The notes under the pieces: model-generated
Database searches by the model: none
What the model was told of the DNA's origin: nothing
Seen by the model: only the letters and a program-made list of their open reading frames with translations
Source of the DNA: Candidatus Kaiserbacteria bacterium RIFCSPLOWO2_01_FULL_51_21
Lineage (GTDB): Bacteria; Patescibacteriota; Minisyncoccia; Phycocordibacterales; 2-01-FULL-51-21
NCBI GenBank assembly: GCA_001781435.1
Contig: MFLV01000004.1
Coordinates: 371 to 36,343 of the forward strand
Length of the DNA: 35,973 nt
Reading direction: 5' to 3'
Position numbers and translations under genes: made by a program
Shown here: positions 6,784-16,160 of the stretch, piece by piece
Layout of the letters: every line of letters starts with the position of its first letter
Numbering within the stretch: position 1 is the stretch's first letter

Positions 6784-8967
6784 TTACGGATTCCTTCCCG
6801 CCTTGATTTCCTGTATGAAGAACACCGCTTGTTTCTGAAATTCCTCGTCGCTGTTTATTGCCGCAGCTTTTTCAATTGCAGTAACCGCATCCTGCCGCCG
6901 CCCGAGCTCCAGGTACAAAGCGGCAAGCGACACGTATACCTGCCAGTTACCCGGATTAGCCGCGGCACTCTTCTCCAAAAGAACCCGTGCCTTATCGAAT
7001 TGTCCTGTTCTACTATATGCCTGGATGAGACGCTGGTCCGGCGGAATATTGTCGCCAAAAAAATCACTGAGTATCTTATCCGCAAGCTCCTGTTGCCCTG
7101 CGTAAATCGCGCCGGCAGAGTAGAGAAATGCCGCGGTATTATACTTGGGAGCAAGCTCATATGCTTGTTTCAGCACCATAAGGGCCTCCTCGGTCTGGCC
7201 TTGATTCAATAAATTGCTGCCAACTTCAAAAAGCGTTATCTGCTTCTTCGGCGAGAGCTCGAGGGCCCTCTTAAGATAGGGGATCGCGTCCGGATATTGC
7301 TGGTAGGTGTCCAGAAGCGACGCCATAAAAAGATCAAAACGGGGATCGTTCGGCACGCGGTCAATTTGTTTTTGCATCTCAGTGCGCGCAAAAGTAAAAA
7401 ATTCACTCTTAAGCGCGGGGTCAACAGAGAGCGACGCAAGTTGGTTCGCTGCACTCACCGTCTGCTCGCGCACCTCTTGCTCCCCGAAAGAATTGCGCGA
7501 AAGTGCCTGTTTGAACTGAGCAAGATTTACCTCAATCCCGCTCTCTTGGAACGAAAGTGCCTGCACCAAATCATGGGCGGCAAGAATGCCCCGAATATTA
7601 ATCGCATAGACAACCCATATAACCGCAACGAGAATGAGCGGAGTCACGATACGGTCAATAACCCCACGGCTCGGCACAAAACGCCCGAGCAGGGGTGCCA
7701 CTTCAGCTCCCGCCCGAACAGAGAGGAATGCGAGAAGGGAGAAAAACAGGAGATAGCTTGCAATATTGTCGAACACGAAGAAATTATGCACTGCATAGGC
7801 GACAATAAGACCGGTAAGGATGGCGCGCTCAAGGATGGTATCAAAAAGCCCTCGCCGCCAGATGCTTATAAGTGCCGCGGCATAGAGCGATAGATAGGAC
7901 AAAAGACCAAGCCCTCCGGCCGCGATGAGCCAATCAAGAAATACATTGTGGACGCGGTCAAACCACGACTCCTGATCATACATCTGCGGGTCATAATATT
8001 CGCTGAAGACAAAATTAAAGCTCTCCTGTCCCCAGCCGAGAAGCGGGCGATCCCTAAACCCTTGCCACGCCATGTTCCAGATGAGAAAGCGACTTTTACC
8101 TTCCTCAAGCGAGATGGACGCCAAGCGCCCGAGCACGTGGTTTTCCCGAACGAAGTCGGTATGTCGAACTGCAAGGAAAAAACCTCCGAGAACCGCAATA
8201 CCGATAATGATGCCGAGAGCCCATTGCCGTGCATGACGATTTTCGCGTCCCCATAGAGCCGTGATAGCCGCCGCAACGAGAAGCCCCGCAAGAAGACCGA
8301 GAAAGGCGCCCCGACTTGCCGTCAGATACACGATAGCGGCATAAAACGCGCCAAGGATGCCATAGACCCATCTCAAACTCCTTTGCCGCGCGCGTATAAA
8401 AAGAAAACCAGCAAGAAATACATGGAAGAGAAGATAGCCAGCCAGGTACGTGGCGTTTCCGAGTGTCGAATCAGGACGATCCCCCTGGTGCATCGGAAAC
8501 CAGCCCAAAAGCTGGGTCAAAGCATAGGAGGATGCCACAAACGCCGCCCCGAGCGAAACGTGCCAAAAACCTCTCCAGGATCCTTCGCTCCGGAGCATGG
8601 CAGAGAGCACAAGGAAATAGAGAAAGAGGTGCGCAATCGTGACAAGTCCCTCCATCCTCTCAAAATTGCTCCAAACACTTTTGAAAGCATTCACCGAAAA
8701 AACGTCGGCAAGGGCGACGATAAATGTAAAGAGGGCAATGGCAATGAGAAGAAGTGACCGGCGCGGACGAAAGACAGTATCGCGGAGCGCCAATATAAGC
8801 CAACCTGCCGTCGTAAGTTCAACCAAGATACGGAACGTGAAATTCTTACCGGTGATATAGGGAAAGAAAAGCGAAGGCAGCGGCGAGGTTGCAACAATAA
8901 GCGGGATAAGAGGGGTGAGGAACAAGCCCCACACAAGCGCGTTTCGCAAAATGGCGTTCACTTGCAT
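6784..8967 (-). CDS. O-antigen ligase/polymerase (Wzy/WaaL-like) with C-terminal TPR repeats
   Basis: Multiple TM helices; GWGQESFNFVFSEYYDPQMYDQESWFDRVHNVFLDWLIAAGGLGLLSYL is typical of the Wzy_C/O-antigen ligase family; C-terminal TPR-like repeats. Confidence 0.85.
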   Translation of the reverse strand: MQVNAILRNALVWGLFLTPLIPLIVATSPLPSLFFPYITGKNFTFRILVELTTAGWLILALRDTVFRPRRSLLLIAIALFTFIVALADVFSVNAFKSVWSNFERMEGLVTIAHLFLYFLVLSAMLRSEGSWRGFWHVSLGAAFVASSYALTQLLGWFPMHQGDRPDSTLGNATYLAGYLLFHVFLAGFLFIRARQRSLRWVYGILGAFYAAIVYLTASRGAFLGLLAGLLVAAAITALWGRENRHARQWALGIIIGIAVLGGFFLAVRHTDFVRENHVLGRLASISLEEGKSRFLIWNMAWQGFRDRPLLGWGQESFNFVFSEYYDPQMYDQESWFDRVHNVFLDWLIAAGGLGLLSYLSLYAAALISIWRRGLFDTILERAILTGLIVAYAVHNFFVFDNIASYLLFFSLLAFLSVRAGAEVAPLLGRFVPSRGVIDRIVTPLILVAVIWVVYAINIRGILAAHDLVQALSFQESGIEVNLAQFKQALSRNSFGEQEVREQTVSAANQLASLSVDPALKSEFFTFARTEMQKQIDRVPNDPRFDLFMASLLDTYQQYPDAIPYLKRALELSPKKQITLFEVGSNLLNQGQTEEALMVLKQAYELAPKYNTAAFLYSAGAIYAGQQELADKILSDFFGDNIPPDQRLIQAYSRTGQFDKARVLLEKSAAANPGNWQVYVSLAALYLELGRRQDAVTAIEKAAAINSDEEFQKQAVFFIQEIKAGRNP

Positions 8968-8973
8968 TTGTCT

Positions 8974-8982
8974 ACCCTAACA
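8974..8982 (-). promoter_or_regulatory. Extended -10 TGTTAGGGT, 6 nt upstream of the ATG
   Basis: Minus strand ACATGTTAGGGTAGACAAATG. Confidence 0.5.
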
Positions 8983-9024
8983 TGTTTTTAAAACCTCGAC
9001 CACAGGGATAGGGGGGGTCTAGAT

Positions 9025-10215
9025 TCATTTTTTAGCGCCGTTTTCATGGAATTTTTTCTGGACATACAGGGGAGTAGTTGCCAGCGTTTTCGCGATATTT
9101 TTCCCGGTGCTTTCCGCCCTATAAAAATGTGATGGCGAATATCTCCCAACCCCAAGCTGTTTTTTAATGGCGGTGCGAAGTTTCTTCGTGTCCTCCTGCG
9201 CATCACAGACGTTTTCTCCACGAAGCCGCCCCGTCTGCCGAGTGCCAACGTTCACAACCGGAGTACCGAAGTATGCTGACTCTTTGATACCCGCCGAGGA
9301 ATTGCCAATGAGACAACTCGCGCCCTTAAGAAGCGTCAGGAACTCTTGCGGCGGCAAATAGCGCAAAAACCGGATTTGGTGATCGGCAACGGTGTCGTTG
9401 AATATGCGAAGTTCCCGTGAAATTTCTTCCGCGCCGATGTCAAAATTCGGCCAGAACCACAGCGTTGGTATCGCAAGTGCATAGACGGCGGCAAGGAGAT
9501 TCTGTGTCTTTTCCGAAAGTTCCTTCTCCTCACCTATAACCGGGTGATACATCACCATGAGATACCCCTCTCTAAGGTCAACTGACGCCCCGCTTCCGGT
9601 TCCCATGACCGCAACCGGCAACGGACGGCGGGTTACTTTTTCAGCTATTTCGATTTCGGGACTGCCAAAGTTGAAGACATAGCGCGAGGGCTCCCCCATC
9701 TGAAGCACCCGGCGTCGTGCGTCTTCATTCGTTACAAAATGCAGTTGGGCAAGTTTGGTGATGGAATGACGCACGGTCTCATCAAGCGTTCCGGTAACAT
9801 CACCCCCTTCGATATGAGCGATCGGAATGTGCATGTAGGAAGCGGCGGTCGCGGCTGAAAGCACTTCAAAGCGATCACCGCGTACCACAACAACATCGGG
9901 CTTGATGTTGTTGAAAAGGTGCGCGAATTCGATAAGCCCCAATCCGGCAGTCTGCGCCTTTACGGCCGCGCTGTCTCCTTCTAAATTGAAATACACTTCA
10001 TAGAGATTCTTAAACCCTTCCTGCTCAAGAATATTTTTGACGTACGCGTATCTCGATGAATACTTCGCAAGAAGTGCGGTTCCGCCGATCACGATATGAA
10101 GGTCGACATCAGAGCGTTTTTTGAGCTCATCAAGAATAAGAAGTGAGCGGCTGTAGTGGATGAAGCTCGTGATGATGAAACAGATGCGGCGTTTTTTCTT
10201 ATTCGTGGCAGGCAT
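9025..10215 (-). CDS. neuC: UDP-GlcNAc 2-epimerase (hydrolysing), NeuC-like, copy 1
   Basis: VVRGDRFEVLSAATAASYMHIPIAHIEGGDVTGTLDETVRHSITKLAQLHF and LIGNSSAGIKESAYFGTPVVNVGTRQTGR. Start taken at Met 10215 (track ORF extends to 10230). Confidence 0.9.
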   Translation of the reverse strand: MPATNKKKRRICFIITSFIHYSRSLLILDELKKRSDVDLHIVIGGTALLAKYSSRYAYVKNILEQEGFKNLYEVYFNLEGDSAAVKAQTAGLGLIEFAHLFNNIKPDVVVVRGDRFEVLSAATAASYMHIPIAHIEGGDVTGTLDETVRHSITKLAQLHFVTNEDARRRVLQMGEPSRYVFNFGSPEIEIAEKVTRRPLPVAVMGTGSGASVDLREGYLMVMYHPVIGEEKELSEKTQNLLAAVYALAIPTLWFWPNFDIGAEEISRELRIFNDTVADHQIRFLRYLPPQEFLTLLKGASCLIGNSSAGIKESAYFGTPVVNVGTRQTGRLRGENVCDAQEDTKKLRTAIKKQLGVGRYSPSHFYRAESTGKNIAKTLATTPLYVQKKFHENGAKK

Positions 10216-10216
10216 A

Positions 10217-11320
10217 CTAGGAAAAAACACTATCGGTAATCGGGTCGAATTTTTTCAGGGCCTTCGTGGTCTTTCGACCAAGCACCCGGGGAAACTCCTG
10301 CGCCGGAAGTCCCTTGGCGTACATTTTTGGGCGCATCGCGAAAATCATCTCTCGGGTGAGAACTGTGCCGGTGGGAATGTCTTTCCCCACCATAAGCGAT
10401 TTATTGAAGTAGGGGCGAAATTTATTTTCGGCTCCCTCAAGTTCTTTATCTTTGCGCCCATAATAGGGCTTTTCATCGACGTTCTGGTACTTTCCGCTAC
10501 GGACTTTTTCAACCATCTCCTTAAATTCCTCCGGCGTCATCGAAACCTTGTGGTCCGCCCCCCACAAATCGCGCGAAAATGAAAAATGTTTTTCGATTAC
10601 CTTTGCGCCGACCTTTACGGCGGCAAGCGCCACTTCATCCCCAAGCGAGTGGTCGGAAAAACCGATAACGACATCCGGATATTTCTCCGCGAGATACTCA
10701 ATGGTTGCGAGATTAAAATACTCCTTCGGCGCCGGATACTGACTAATACAGTAGAGCGCAACGAGCGGCACGCGGTTGCTTCGAATATAATTGATGACTT
10801 CGTCGAGCTCTGAAAGAGAGACCATACCGCTTGAAATAATGACGGGCTTCCCCGTCTGGATCATGAAATCCAACATTACATAATCCTGTACATCGCCCGA
10901 ACCAACTTTCCAAAACGGCACGCCGACCTCCTTGAGCTTTATGGCGGCCTTGCGACTCATCGGGGTTGAGAAAAAAAGAATCCCGATCTCGTCACAATAT
11001 TTTTTTAATGGCTTCCAGAAAGTGTCAACTGGGCTCGCTAACATGTTGCGGGTAATCCAGCTGTAGCGATCCGCACCTTTAAAGTGGGGTGAGACGATAT
11101 TGAGATTTAGCTGTTCGTCCTCCACTTCATGCGTTTGGAATTTCACCGCATCCGCCCCTGCTTCCTTCGCGGCTTTTACTAATTTCTTCGCGTTTTCAAG
11201 ATATTCCGCAACGGGCTGCTCCCCTTCTGTCTGTATGAAGTTCTTCCCTATCTCGGCAATAAAGAAAACGCCTTCACCGAAGGCTTTTGAGGTACCCAAA
11301 ATAGGAATGTGAGCCGCCAT
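10217..11320 (-). CDS. neuB: Nonulosonate (sialic/legionaminic acid-type) synthase, NeuB copy 1, with C-terminal SAF domain
   Basis: FIAEIGKNF..., GADAVKFQT, FSTPMS, KVGSGDVQDYVMLDFMIQTGKPVIISSGM, GFSDHSLG, VIEKHFSFSRDLWGADHKVSM; SAF-like tail KSLMVGKDIPTGTVLTREMI. Confidence 0.93.
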   Translation of the reverse strand: MAAHIPILGTSKAFGEGVFFIAEIGKNFIQTEGEQPVAEYLENAKKLVKAAKEAGADAVKFQTHEVEDEQLNLNIVSPHFKGADRYSWITRNMLASPVDTFWKPLKKYCDEIGILFFSTPMSRKAAIKLKEVGVPFWKVGSGDVQDYVMLDFMIQTGKPVIISSGMVSLSELDEVINYIRSNRVPLVALYCISQYPAPKEYFNLATIEYLAEKYPDVVIGFSDHSLGDEVALAAVKVGAKVIEKHFSFSRDLWGADHKVSMTPEEFKEMVEKVRSGKYQNVDEKPYYGRKDKELEGAENKFRPYFNKSLMVGKDIPTGTVLTREMIFAMRPKMYAKGLPAQEFPRVLGRKTTKALKKFDPITDSVFS

Positions 11321-11329
11321 GAGACACTT

Positions 11330-11335
11330 AGTATA
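11330..11335 (-). promoter_or_regulatory. Candidate -10 TATACT, 9 nt upstream of the NeuB-1 ATG
   Basis: Minus strand GGATTATACTAAGTGTCTCATG. Confidence 0.45.
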
Positions 11336-11421
11336 ATCCTAAAACCAGCCAAAAAGTAACGTGTAAAAAGACAGGGGGGGTCAGGTGACCTGCCCAAGCA
11401 AGGTGCAGCAAAAGTACTTCT

Positions 11422-12234
11422 TTATCTCGTGAGCGTAAGAAGATTTTTGAATACCATGGCAACGGTAATGGGACCGATGCCGCCAGGGGTTGGTGTAAAA
11501 AGAGACGCTTTTTCTGCGCACGCAGGGTCGACATCGCCCACTACTTTTCCCCCCTGCTCGCTCGTACCCGCATCCAAAATAATTACTCCTTCTTTGATCA
11601 TGTCGGGGGTGAGAATCCACGGCGCGCCGGCGCCAAGAATAATGATGTCTGCATCTTTCGTGAGTGCCATAAGATCAGAAGTAGTGCTGTCGGCAACCGT
11701 CGCTACGGCGCCGGCGCGCCGGAGCCATACAGCCGCCGGCGCCCCGACCAGTTTTCCCCGCCCGATGACCAGCGCTTTTTTACCCGAGAGCATAATTCTT
11801 TGTTCAGTAAGAATCGCGTCGAATGCGGCAATAACCGTAGGAAGTGCAGAGAGTGTCCCCGCCTCGAATTGCCGGACAGAATCGTTCGAAAGAACATCGA
11901 CGTCCTGCGCGGGTGATACGGCATTGAGAATGCGCTCCGCGTCGAACGAGGGTGGAAGCGGCAGCTGCACAATAACCCCTATCTGTTTTTCTTTCGAAAG
12001 TTCCGCGAGCTTCGCGATAATCTTCTCCTCGGCTGCCGAGGAGGGAAAACGAACATCGCGCACCGGAATACCAACCTCGGCGGCAAATTTCTTTTTAATG
12101 GAGAGAAACTGCTCGCTCACCGGGTTTTCTCCAATCATAATAGTGCAGAGCGTCGGCGGACTCTCTCGTCGCCTTACTTCCACCCTTATCGCACCTTTGA
12201 GTTTTTCCGCAACTGCTTTTCCGTCAATAATCAT
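11422..12234 (-). CDS. folD: Bifunctional methylene-THF dehydrogenase/methenyl-THF cyclohydrolase
   Basis: GVIVQLPLPPSFD, DVDVLS, VIGRGKLVGAPAAVWL, GAGAPWILTPDMIKEGVIILDAG and TPTPGGIGPITVAMVFKN. Confidence 0.92.
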   Translation of the reverse strand: MIIDGKAVAEKLKGAIRVEVRRRESPPTLCTIMIGENPVSEQFLSIKKKFAAEVGIPVRDVRFPSSAAEEKIIAKLAELSKEKQIGVIVQLPLPPSFDAERILNAVSPAQDVDVLSNDSVRQFEAGTLSALPTVIAAFDAILTEQRIMLSGKKALVIGRGKLVGAPAAVWLRRAGAVATVADSTTSDLMALTKDADIIILGAGAPWILTPDMIKEGVIILDAGTSEQGGKVVGDVDPACAEKASLFTPTPGGIGPITVAMVFKNLLTLTR

Positions 12235-12253
12235 TTCGGTACAGAATTACTCC

Positions 12254-13210
12254 CTAACTTCGCAAACGTGAAATACCGTCGGGAAACGAAACCTCCGGCT
12301 CCCAGGCAAGTAATGTCTTGGCGCGAGTTATATCGGCAAGCGTCTCCTGAACCTCGCCACGTCGCGGTGGCGTCATAATACACTTACCCGACGTCAGAAG
12401 CTCCTCGGAAGAAGTCCCGAGCGGAAGTCCGAGTATCAGAGCTGCAACTTCCCATATCGAGTAATTGCGCCCGGTACCGATATTAATGATTTCCCCATTC
12501 CCCACCTTAGGAGATAAAGAGGCGAGAAGATTCGCTCGAACAACATCGTCCACCGCCGTAAAATCCCGCCGTTGATTCCCATCGGGCACCACGGACAGAG
12601 GCTTGCCCTGTCGTCGTTGGTCGAGAAAAATACCAATGACTGTTGCATAAGGACCCTCTGCGGTCGTTGATTGCCGAGGCCCATACACATTGAAATACCG
12701 TAAGCATACGGTTTCCGGCCCACCGGTCGCCTTCCCCATGTCGCGCATAAGCATCTCCCCCATGCGCTTCGTCGAGCCGTAGGGATGTGCCGCTTGCGCT
12801 CCGAGTTTCATGTCTTCCGTGAGGGAAGAAGCGTCCTGCTCGCCGTAGGCAGATGAGGAAGCGGAATACACGATGCGTTTAACGCCGTATTTTTTCGCCG
12901 CGGCAAGCACGTTTTTTGTACCGACCGCGTTTACGGCAAAATAACGTTCGGGGTTTTCAAACGATGGCTGAATACGGGCAAGCGCCGCCGTATGAAAAAT
13001 GATTTCCGGTCTCTCCGCTTCAAATACCTTCTCAAGAACGATGGCATCGGAAATGTCGACACGGTGGTTTAGCGCCTTCGGATTACCATATTTCTCCTTA
13101 CCCGTCGAAAGATCGTCCACTGAAATGACGTTGTCGCCGCGGTCCACACAAGCATCGACAATAGTCGATCCGATGAACCCCAACCCCCCGGTAACTAATA
13201 CTCTCGACAT
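12254..13210 (-). CDS. NAD-dependent nucleotide-sugar epimerase/dehydratase (GalE-like)
   Basis: VTGGLGFIGSTIVDACVDRG Rossmann motif; YSASSSAYGE; YGSTKRMGE (YxxxK). Confidence 0.88.
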   Translation of the reverse strand: MSRVLVTGGLGFIGSTIVDACVDRGDNVISVDDLSTGKEKYGNPKALNHRVDISDAIVLEKVFEAERPEIIFHTAALARIQPSFENPERYFAVNAVGTKNVLAAAKKYGVKRIVYSASSSAYGEQDASSLTEDMKLGAQAAHPYGSTKRMGEMLMRDMGKATGGPETVCLRYFNVYGPRQSTTAEGPYATVIGIFLDQRRQGKPLSVVPDGNQRRDFTAVDDVVRANLLASLSPKVGNGEIINIGTGRNYSIWEVAALILGLPLGTSSEELLTSGKCIMTPPRRGEVQETLADITRAKTLLAWEPEVSFPDGISRLRS

Positions 13211-13274
13211 GGCAAGCGTCTATGCTAGTAACTGTTTCCGCTTAAGACAGGCAGTAAGAATGTTTCTTCCAGAG

Positions 13275-13655
13275 CTACCACGGCTTCCTCTTTTTCGGTT
13301 CACGGATGACAATATCAAGAAGCTCGTTTTTTGAACCAACGACGGGAAGCATCGTGATGGAGCTTTCTTTCGCGAAGATTTCTTCGTCTTTTCCCTTGTC
13401 GCGCGCCAGAGCGGTAACCGTCACCGGGTGAGTGTTGGCTATCTTTTCAATCGGTGTTTCAAGGGTAAAGCCAGAGAGCATCGCGCGGCGGATATCGCCG
13501 TCGGAGAGAATGCCATACAGATGTCCCCTTGTATCAACAAGAATGACCGCTCCACGCTGGTTATCGGTAATGGCACCCATGGCGTCTCGCATGCTCGCTC
13601 CTAGGGAAACCACAAAACTACTCTCGAGTACGTTTTTCTTTTTTGTTTTTGCCAT
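13275..13655 (-). CDS. Stand-alone tandem CBS-domain protein
   Basis: SMRDAMGAITDNQRGAVILVDTRGHLYGILSDGDIRRAML and a second degenerate CBS repeat ending SSITMLPVVGSKNELLDIV. Confidence 0.8.
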   Translation of the reverse strand: MAKTKKKNVLESSFVVSLGASMRDAMGAITDNQRGAVILVDTRGHLYGILSDGDIRRAMLSGFTLETPIEKIANTHPVTVTALARDKGKDEEIFAKESSITMLPVVGSKNELLDIVIREPKKRKPW

Positions 13656-13664
13656 AGGAGAAAA

Positions 13665-14831
13665 TTAATAGGTGATGCGTTTTATGAGAAGTGTATCATC
13701 GATCGGGACTCGCTCGAGGATATCGACAATCCGCCGCGATGAGTCCCCGTCGCCATAGGGATTTACGCACTTCTCTACGCTCTTTCGAAATGCCGGTGAG
13801 AGCGCCTTTTTGATCGCGCGCTCAATAGCCCCTGTCTCGTGCGGCGCGTGAATGACGTTTATGCCGCATAGACGTCCCCTTTCGCGGTTGCCGATGTTGA
13901 CCGCAGGAAGTTTAAAGGTCGGTGCCTCGATAATACCGCTTGAGGAATTGCCGACCAACACCTTGGCCACGCGCATGAGTCCTGCGTAATCCTGCCTCTT
14001 TACGTTCGGAAACACCTGCATGGACTCATCTTTATGTTCCATAATAATTCGCCGGAGCACCGTGCTCCCGGCGTCGGAGTTATTGAGAATGATGACTTTT
14101 TGAAATCCAGGGAAACGTTTAACTGCTTCCACGGTTTCGCGTATTTGGCGCGCGGTATCGTTGAACTCCTCGGTTACTGAGTGCTGTACCACAAGCATCA
14201 TGGGCTTACCAGGAGTCAAATTGAACTTGCGATAAATTTCTTTTTTCGGCGTCACGAATCCCCCGACAAGTTCGTCAAGCATCGGCGCCCCAACAGTAAA
14301 AATACGCTTTGATTCCTCCCCCATTCGCTCCACCCTCTTTGCCGCATCTTTATTCGCAGCAAAATGAAGATGGGCGAACTTCGTGATTGCATGCCGCGAG
14401 ACGCCGTCGATATTCCCCGATACCTCCCCCGCCTGAATGTGGGCGACTGGAAGATACAGGTGCGCTCCGACAATCGCCGCCACGAGCTGTTCCCCGCGGT
14501 CCCCCGCAAGAAGCACCATGTCCGCTCCCATCTGTTTCAAAAGCTCCGGAAGCTGTAGCATGAAAATGGAGAGTGATTTCACCATCGTAAGATGGTTATA
14601 CCCGTCGAGTGTATTAAATATAGAGGCGTGGATTTTAAGGCCATCCCGTTTGATTTCCTCTATACTCGAGCCGAAGGTCTCGAGCATATGCATATTCGAA
14701 GTGATGATGCCGTAGTCGAGATTTTTGCGCTTCTGAATTTCCTTGATAACCGGACGAAAATAGCCGTACTCGCCCCGCGAGCCGGCAATAATCGCAATTT
14801 TTCTTTTTTTCTTTTTTGGTCTAGGTGGCAT
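13665..14831 (-). CDS. neuC: UDP/GDP-GlcNAc 2-epimerase (hydrolysing), NeuC/LegG-like, copy 2
   Basis: IAIIAGSRGEYGYFRPVIKEI, VLLAGDRGEQLVAAIVGAHLYLPVAHIQAGEVSGNIDGVSRHAITKFAHLHF, LVGNSSSGIIEAPTFKLPAVNIGNRERGR. Confidence 0.9.
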   Translation of the reverse strand: MPPRPKKKKRKIAIIAGSRGEYGYFRPVIKEIQKRKNLDYGIITSNMHMLETFGSSIEEIKRDGLKIHASIFNTLDGYNHLTMVKSLSIFMLQLPELLKQMGADMVLLAGDRGEQLVAAIVGAHLYLPVAHIQAGEVSGNIDGVSRHAITKFAHLHFAANKDAAKRVERMGEESKRIFTVGAPMLDELVGGFVTPKKEIYRKFNLTPGKPMMLVVQHSVTEEFNDTARQIRETVEAVKRFPGFQKVIILNNSDAGSTVLRRIIMEHKDESMQVFPNVKRQDYAGLMRVAKVLVGNSSSGIIEAPTFKLPAVNIGNRERGRLCGINVIHAPHETGAIERAIKKALSPAFRKSVEKCVNPYGDGDSSRRIVDILERVPIDDTLLIKRITY

Positions 14832-14909
14832 TTGCCTAATACAGAAAACGGGGCTCGGTTACCCTGTTTCTAACCGCGTATTGCAGCTAAAAGTTGCTGA
14901 TCTAGCGAA

Positions 14910-14960
14910 CTGATGCTTTTTGGGTCAGCTTAACCGGCCACAGCGCTCAAAAAGCATCAG
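14910..14960. repeat. Inverted repeat in the NeuB-2/NeuC-2 intergenic region
   Basis: CTGATGCTTTTTG (14910-14922)/CAAAAAGCATCAG (14948-14960), 13-bp perfect arms. Confidence 0.6.
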
Positions 14961-14970
14961 CTCGTGGTTT

Positions 14971-16071
14971 CTAGACAACATCCTCCCACACGAGCATGGT
15001 GTCTTTGGGAATATCGCGGACCGCTTTTTTGCCGATGAGTTTGCCGGCAAAGAGCGGATCCATATATTTCGAAGGAATGCCGTCAACGACTTTGCCACCC
15101 CGCTCCATTTGCCGGGGGCGGCGCTCAATGAGATTTTCGAGTGTAAACACTTCCCCTTTTTTAATATCGCGGAAGGTGGTCGCCGTGTGAAATGCCCAGT
15201 CGCGCACCACTTGCTCTTCTTTTGAAATAACCTTTTCGCTCCCAAGCGCCACCTCAATTTTCCGGATGCCGTCCACGAGGTCTTTAAGCATCTGCGGCTC
15301 CAGTGCGATGAAGTGGTCAGGACCTTTTTGTTTTCGGGACAGCGTGAAATGCTTTTCGATGACCTTGGCACCAAGCGCTACAGAAGCATACGCCGTGTAA
15401 TTATCCATCGTGTGGTCGGATTGCCCGACAATAACGCCGAAATCATCCTGTAATTTTTTGATGAGCCCAAGATTGGCATGCGAATAATCGTTCGGCGGAT
15501 ACTCCGAGGTGCAGTTCACGAGCACAAGATTTTCTTTCGCTCCTTCTTCTTCATACACTTTCACGGTATCTGCAATTTCACTCCAGACGGACATCCCGGT
15601 TGAAACAATGACTGGCTTGCCGGTTTTTGCAGAAACCTGCGCAAGCCGGCGGTGCTGGGGAAGGTTATCAAGTTCACCGGAACCCGTTTTAAATGCTTTT
15701 ACCCCAATGTCATTCAATACATCGACAGCAGCGGTACAAAAAGGCGTACAGAGATATTCGATACCGATTTTTTCACAATATTTCATAATTTCCTTGTGCA
15801 TCTCAAAAGAGAAAAGATTGCGCTGTAAAATATCGTACAAAGGCCCATCCCACATATTAATGGAACCGGGAATCATTTCGTTCTTTCCATCCACTTCGTT
15901 TGTACCGACAAGGTGAAGCTGAAATTTCGCGACATCAGCTCCCGCTTCCTTCGCGGCATCCACCAATTTTTTTGCGGTTTCCATCGAGCCGTTGTGGGAA
16001 TCGGCTATTTCCGCGATGACAACCGTGCGTGGCCCGCCGATTGTGAGCTTCCCAAATTTCAGTGGTTTCAT
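14971..16071 (-). CDS. neuB: Nonulosonate synthase, NeuB copy 2, with SAF domain
   Basis: VVIAEIADSHNGSMETAKKLVDAAKEAGADVAKFQLH, KTGSGELDNLP, GQSDHTMDNYTAYASVALGAKVIEKHFTLSRKQKGPDHFIALEP; C-terminal SAF. The track ORF extends to 16305, but that extension overlaps the upstream gene; start set at MKPLKFG (16071). Confidence 0.92.
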   Translation of the reverse strand: MKPLKFGKLTIGGPRTVVIAEIADSHNGSMETAKKLVDAAKEAGADVAKFQLHLVGTNEVDGKNEMIPGSINMWDGPLYDILQRNLFSFEMHKEIMKYCEKIGIEYLCTPFCTAAVDVLNDIGVKAFKTGSGELDNLPQHRRLAQVSAKTGKPVIVSTGMSVWSEIADTVKVYEEEGAKENLVLVNCTSEYPPNDYSHANLGLIKKLQDDFGVIVGQSDHTMDNYTAYASVALGAKVIEKHFTLSRKQKGPDHFIALEPQMLKDLVDGIRKIEVALGSEKVISKEEQVVRDWAFHTATTFRDIKKGEVFTLENLIERRPRQMERGGKVVDGIPSKYMDPLFAGKLIGKKAVRDIPKDTMLVWEDVV

Positions 16072-16100
16072 AATCAAAGATGAGAAGTAATGGCTCAAGC

Positions 16101-16137
16101 ATAAAAGAAAGAGCGCGGCCGTCAAGCGACCGCGCTC
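16101..16137 (-). terminator. Rho-independent terminator of EamA-1
   Basis: GAGCGCGG/CCGCGCTC stem followed on the minus strand by TTTCTTTTAT. Confidence 0.75.
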
Positions 16138-16160
16138 CAGAATCTTCGCTCGACACTCCG

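Noticed and set aside
9007-11380. Shared AGGGGGGGTC string at about 9008 and 11373 as a repeat family
   Set aside because: Only a short G-run with few flanking matches; may be chance or a decayed repeat end.
11429-12271. 280-aa plus-strand ORF opposite folD
   Set aside because: Shadow ORF of a strongly conserved FolD; Ser/Thr/Pro/Arg-rich translation typical of antisense frames.
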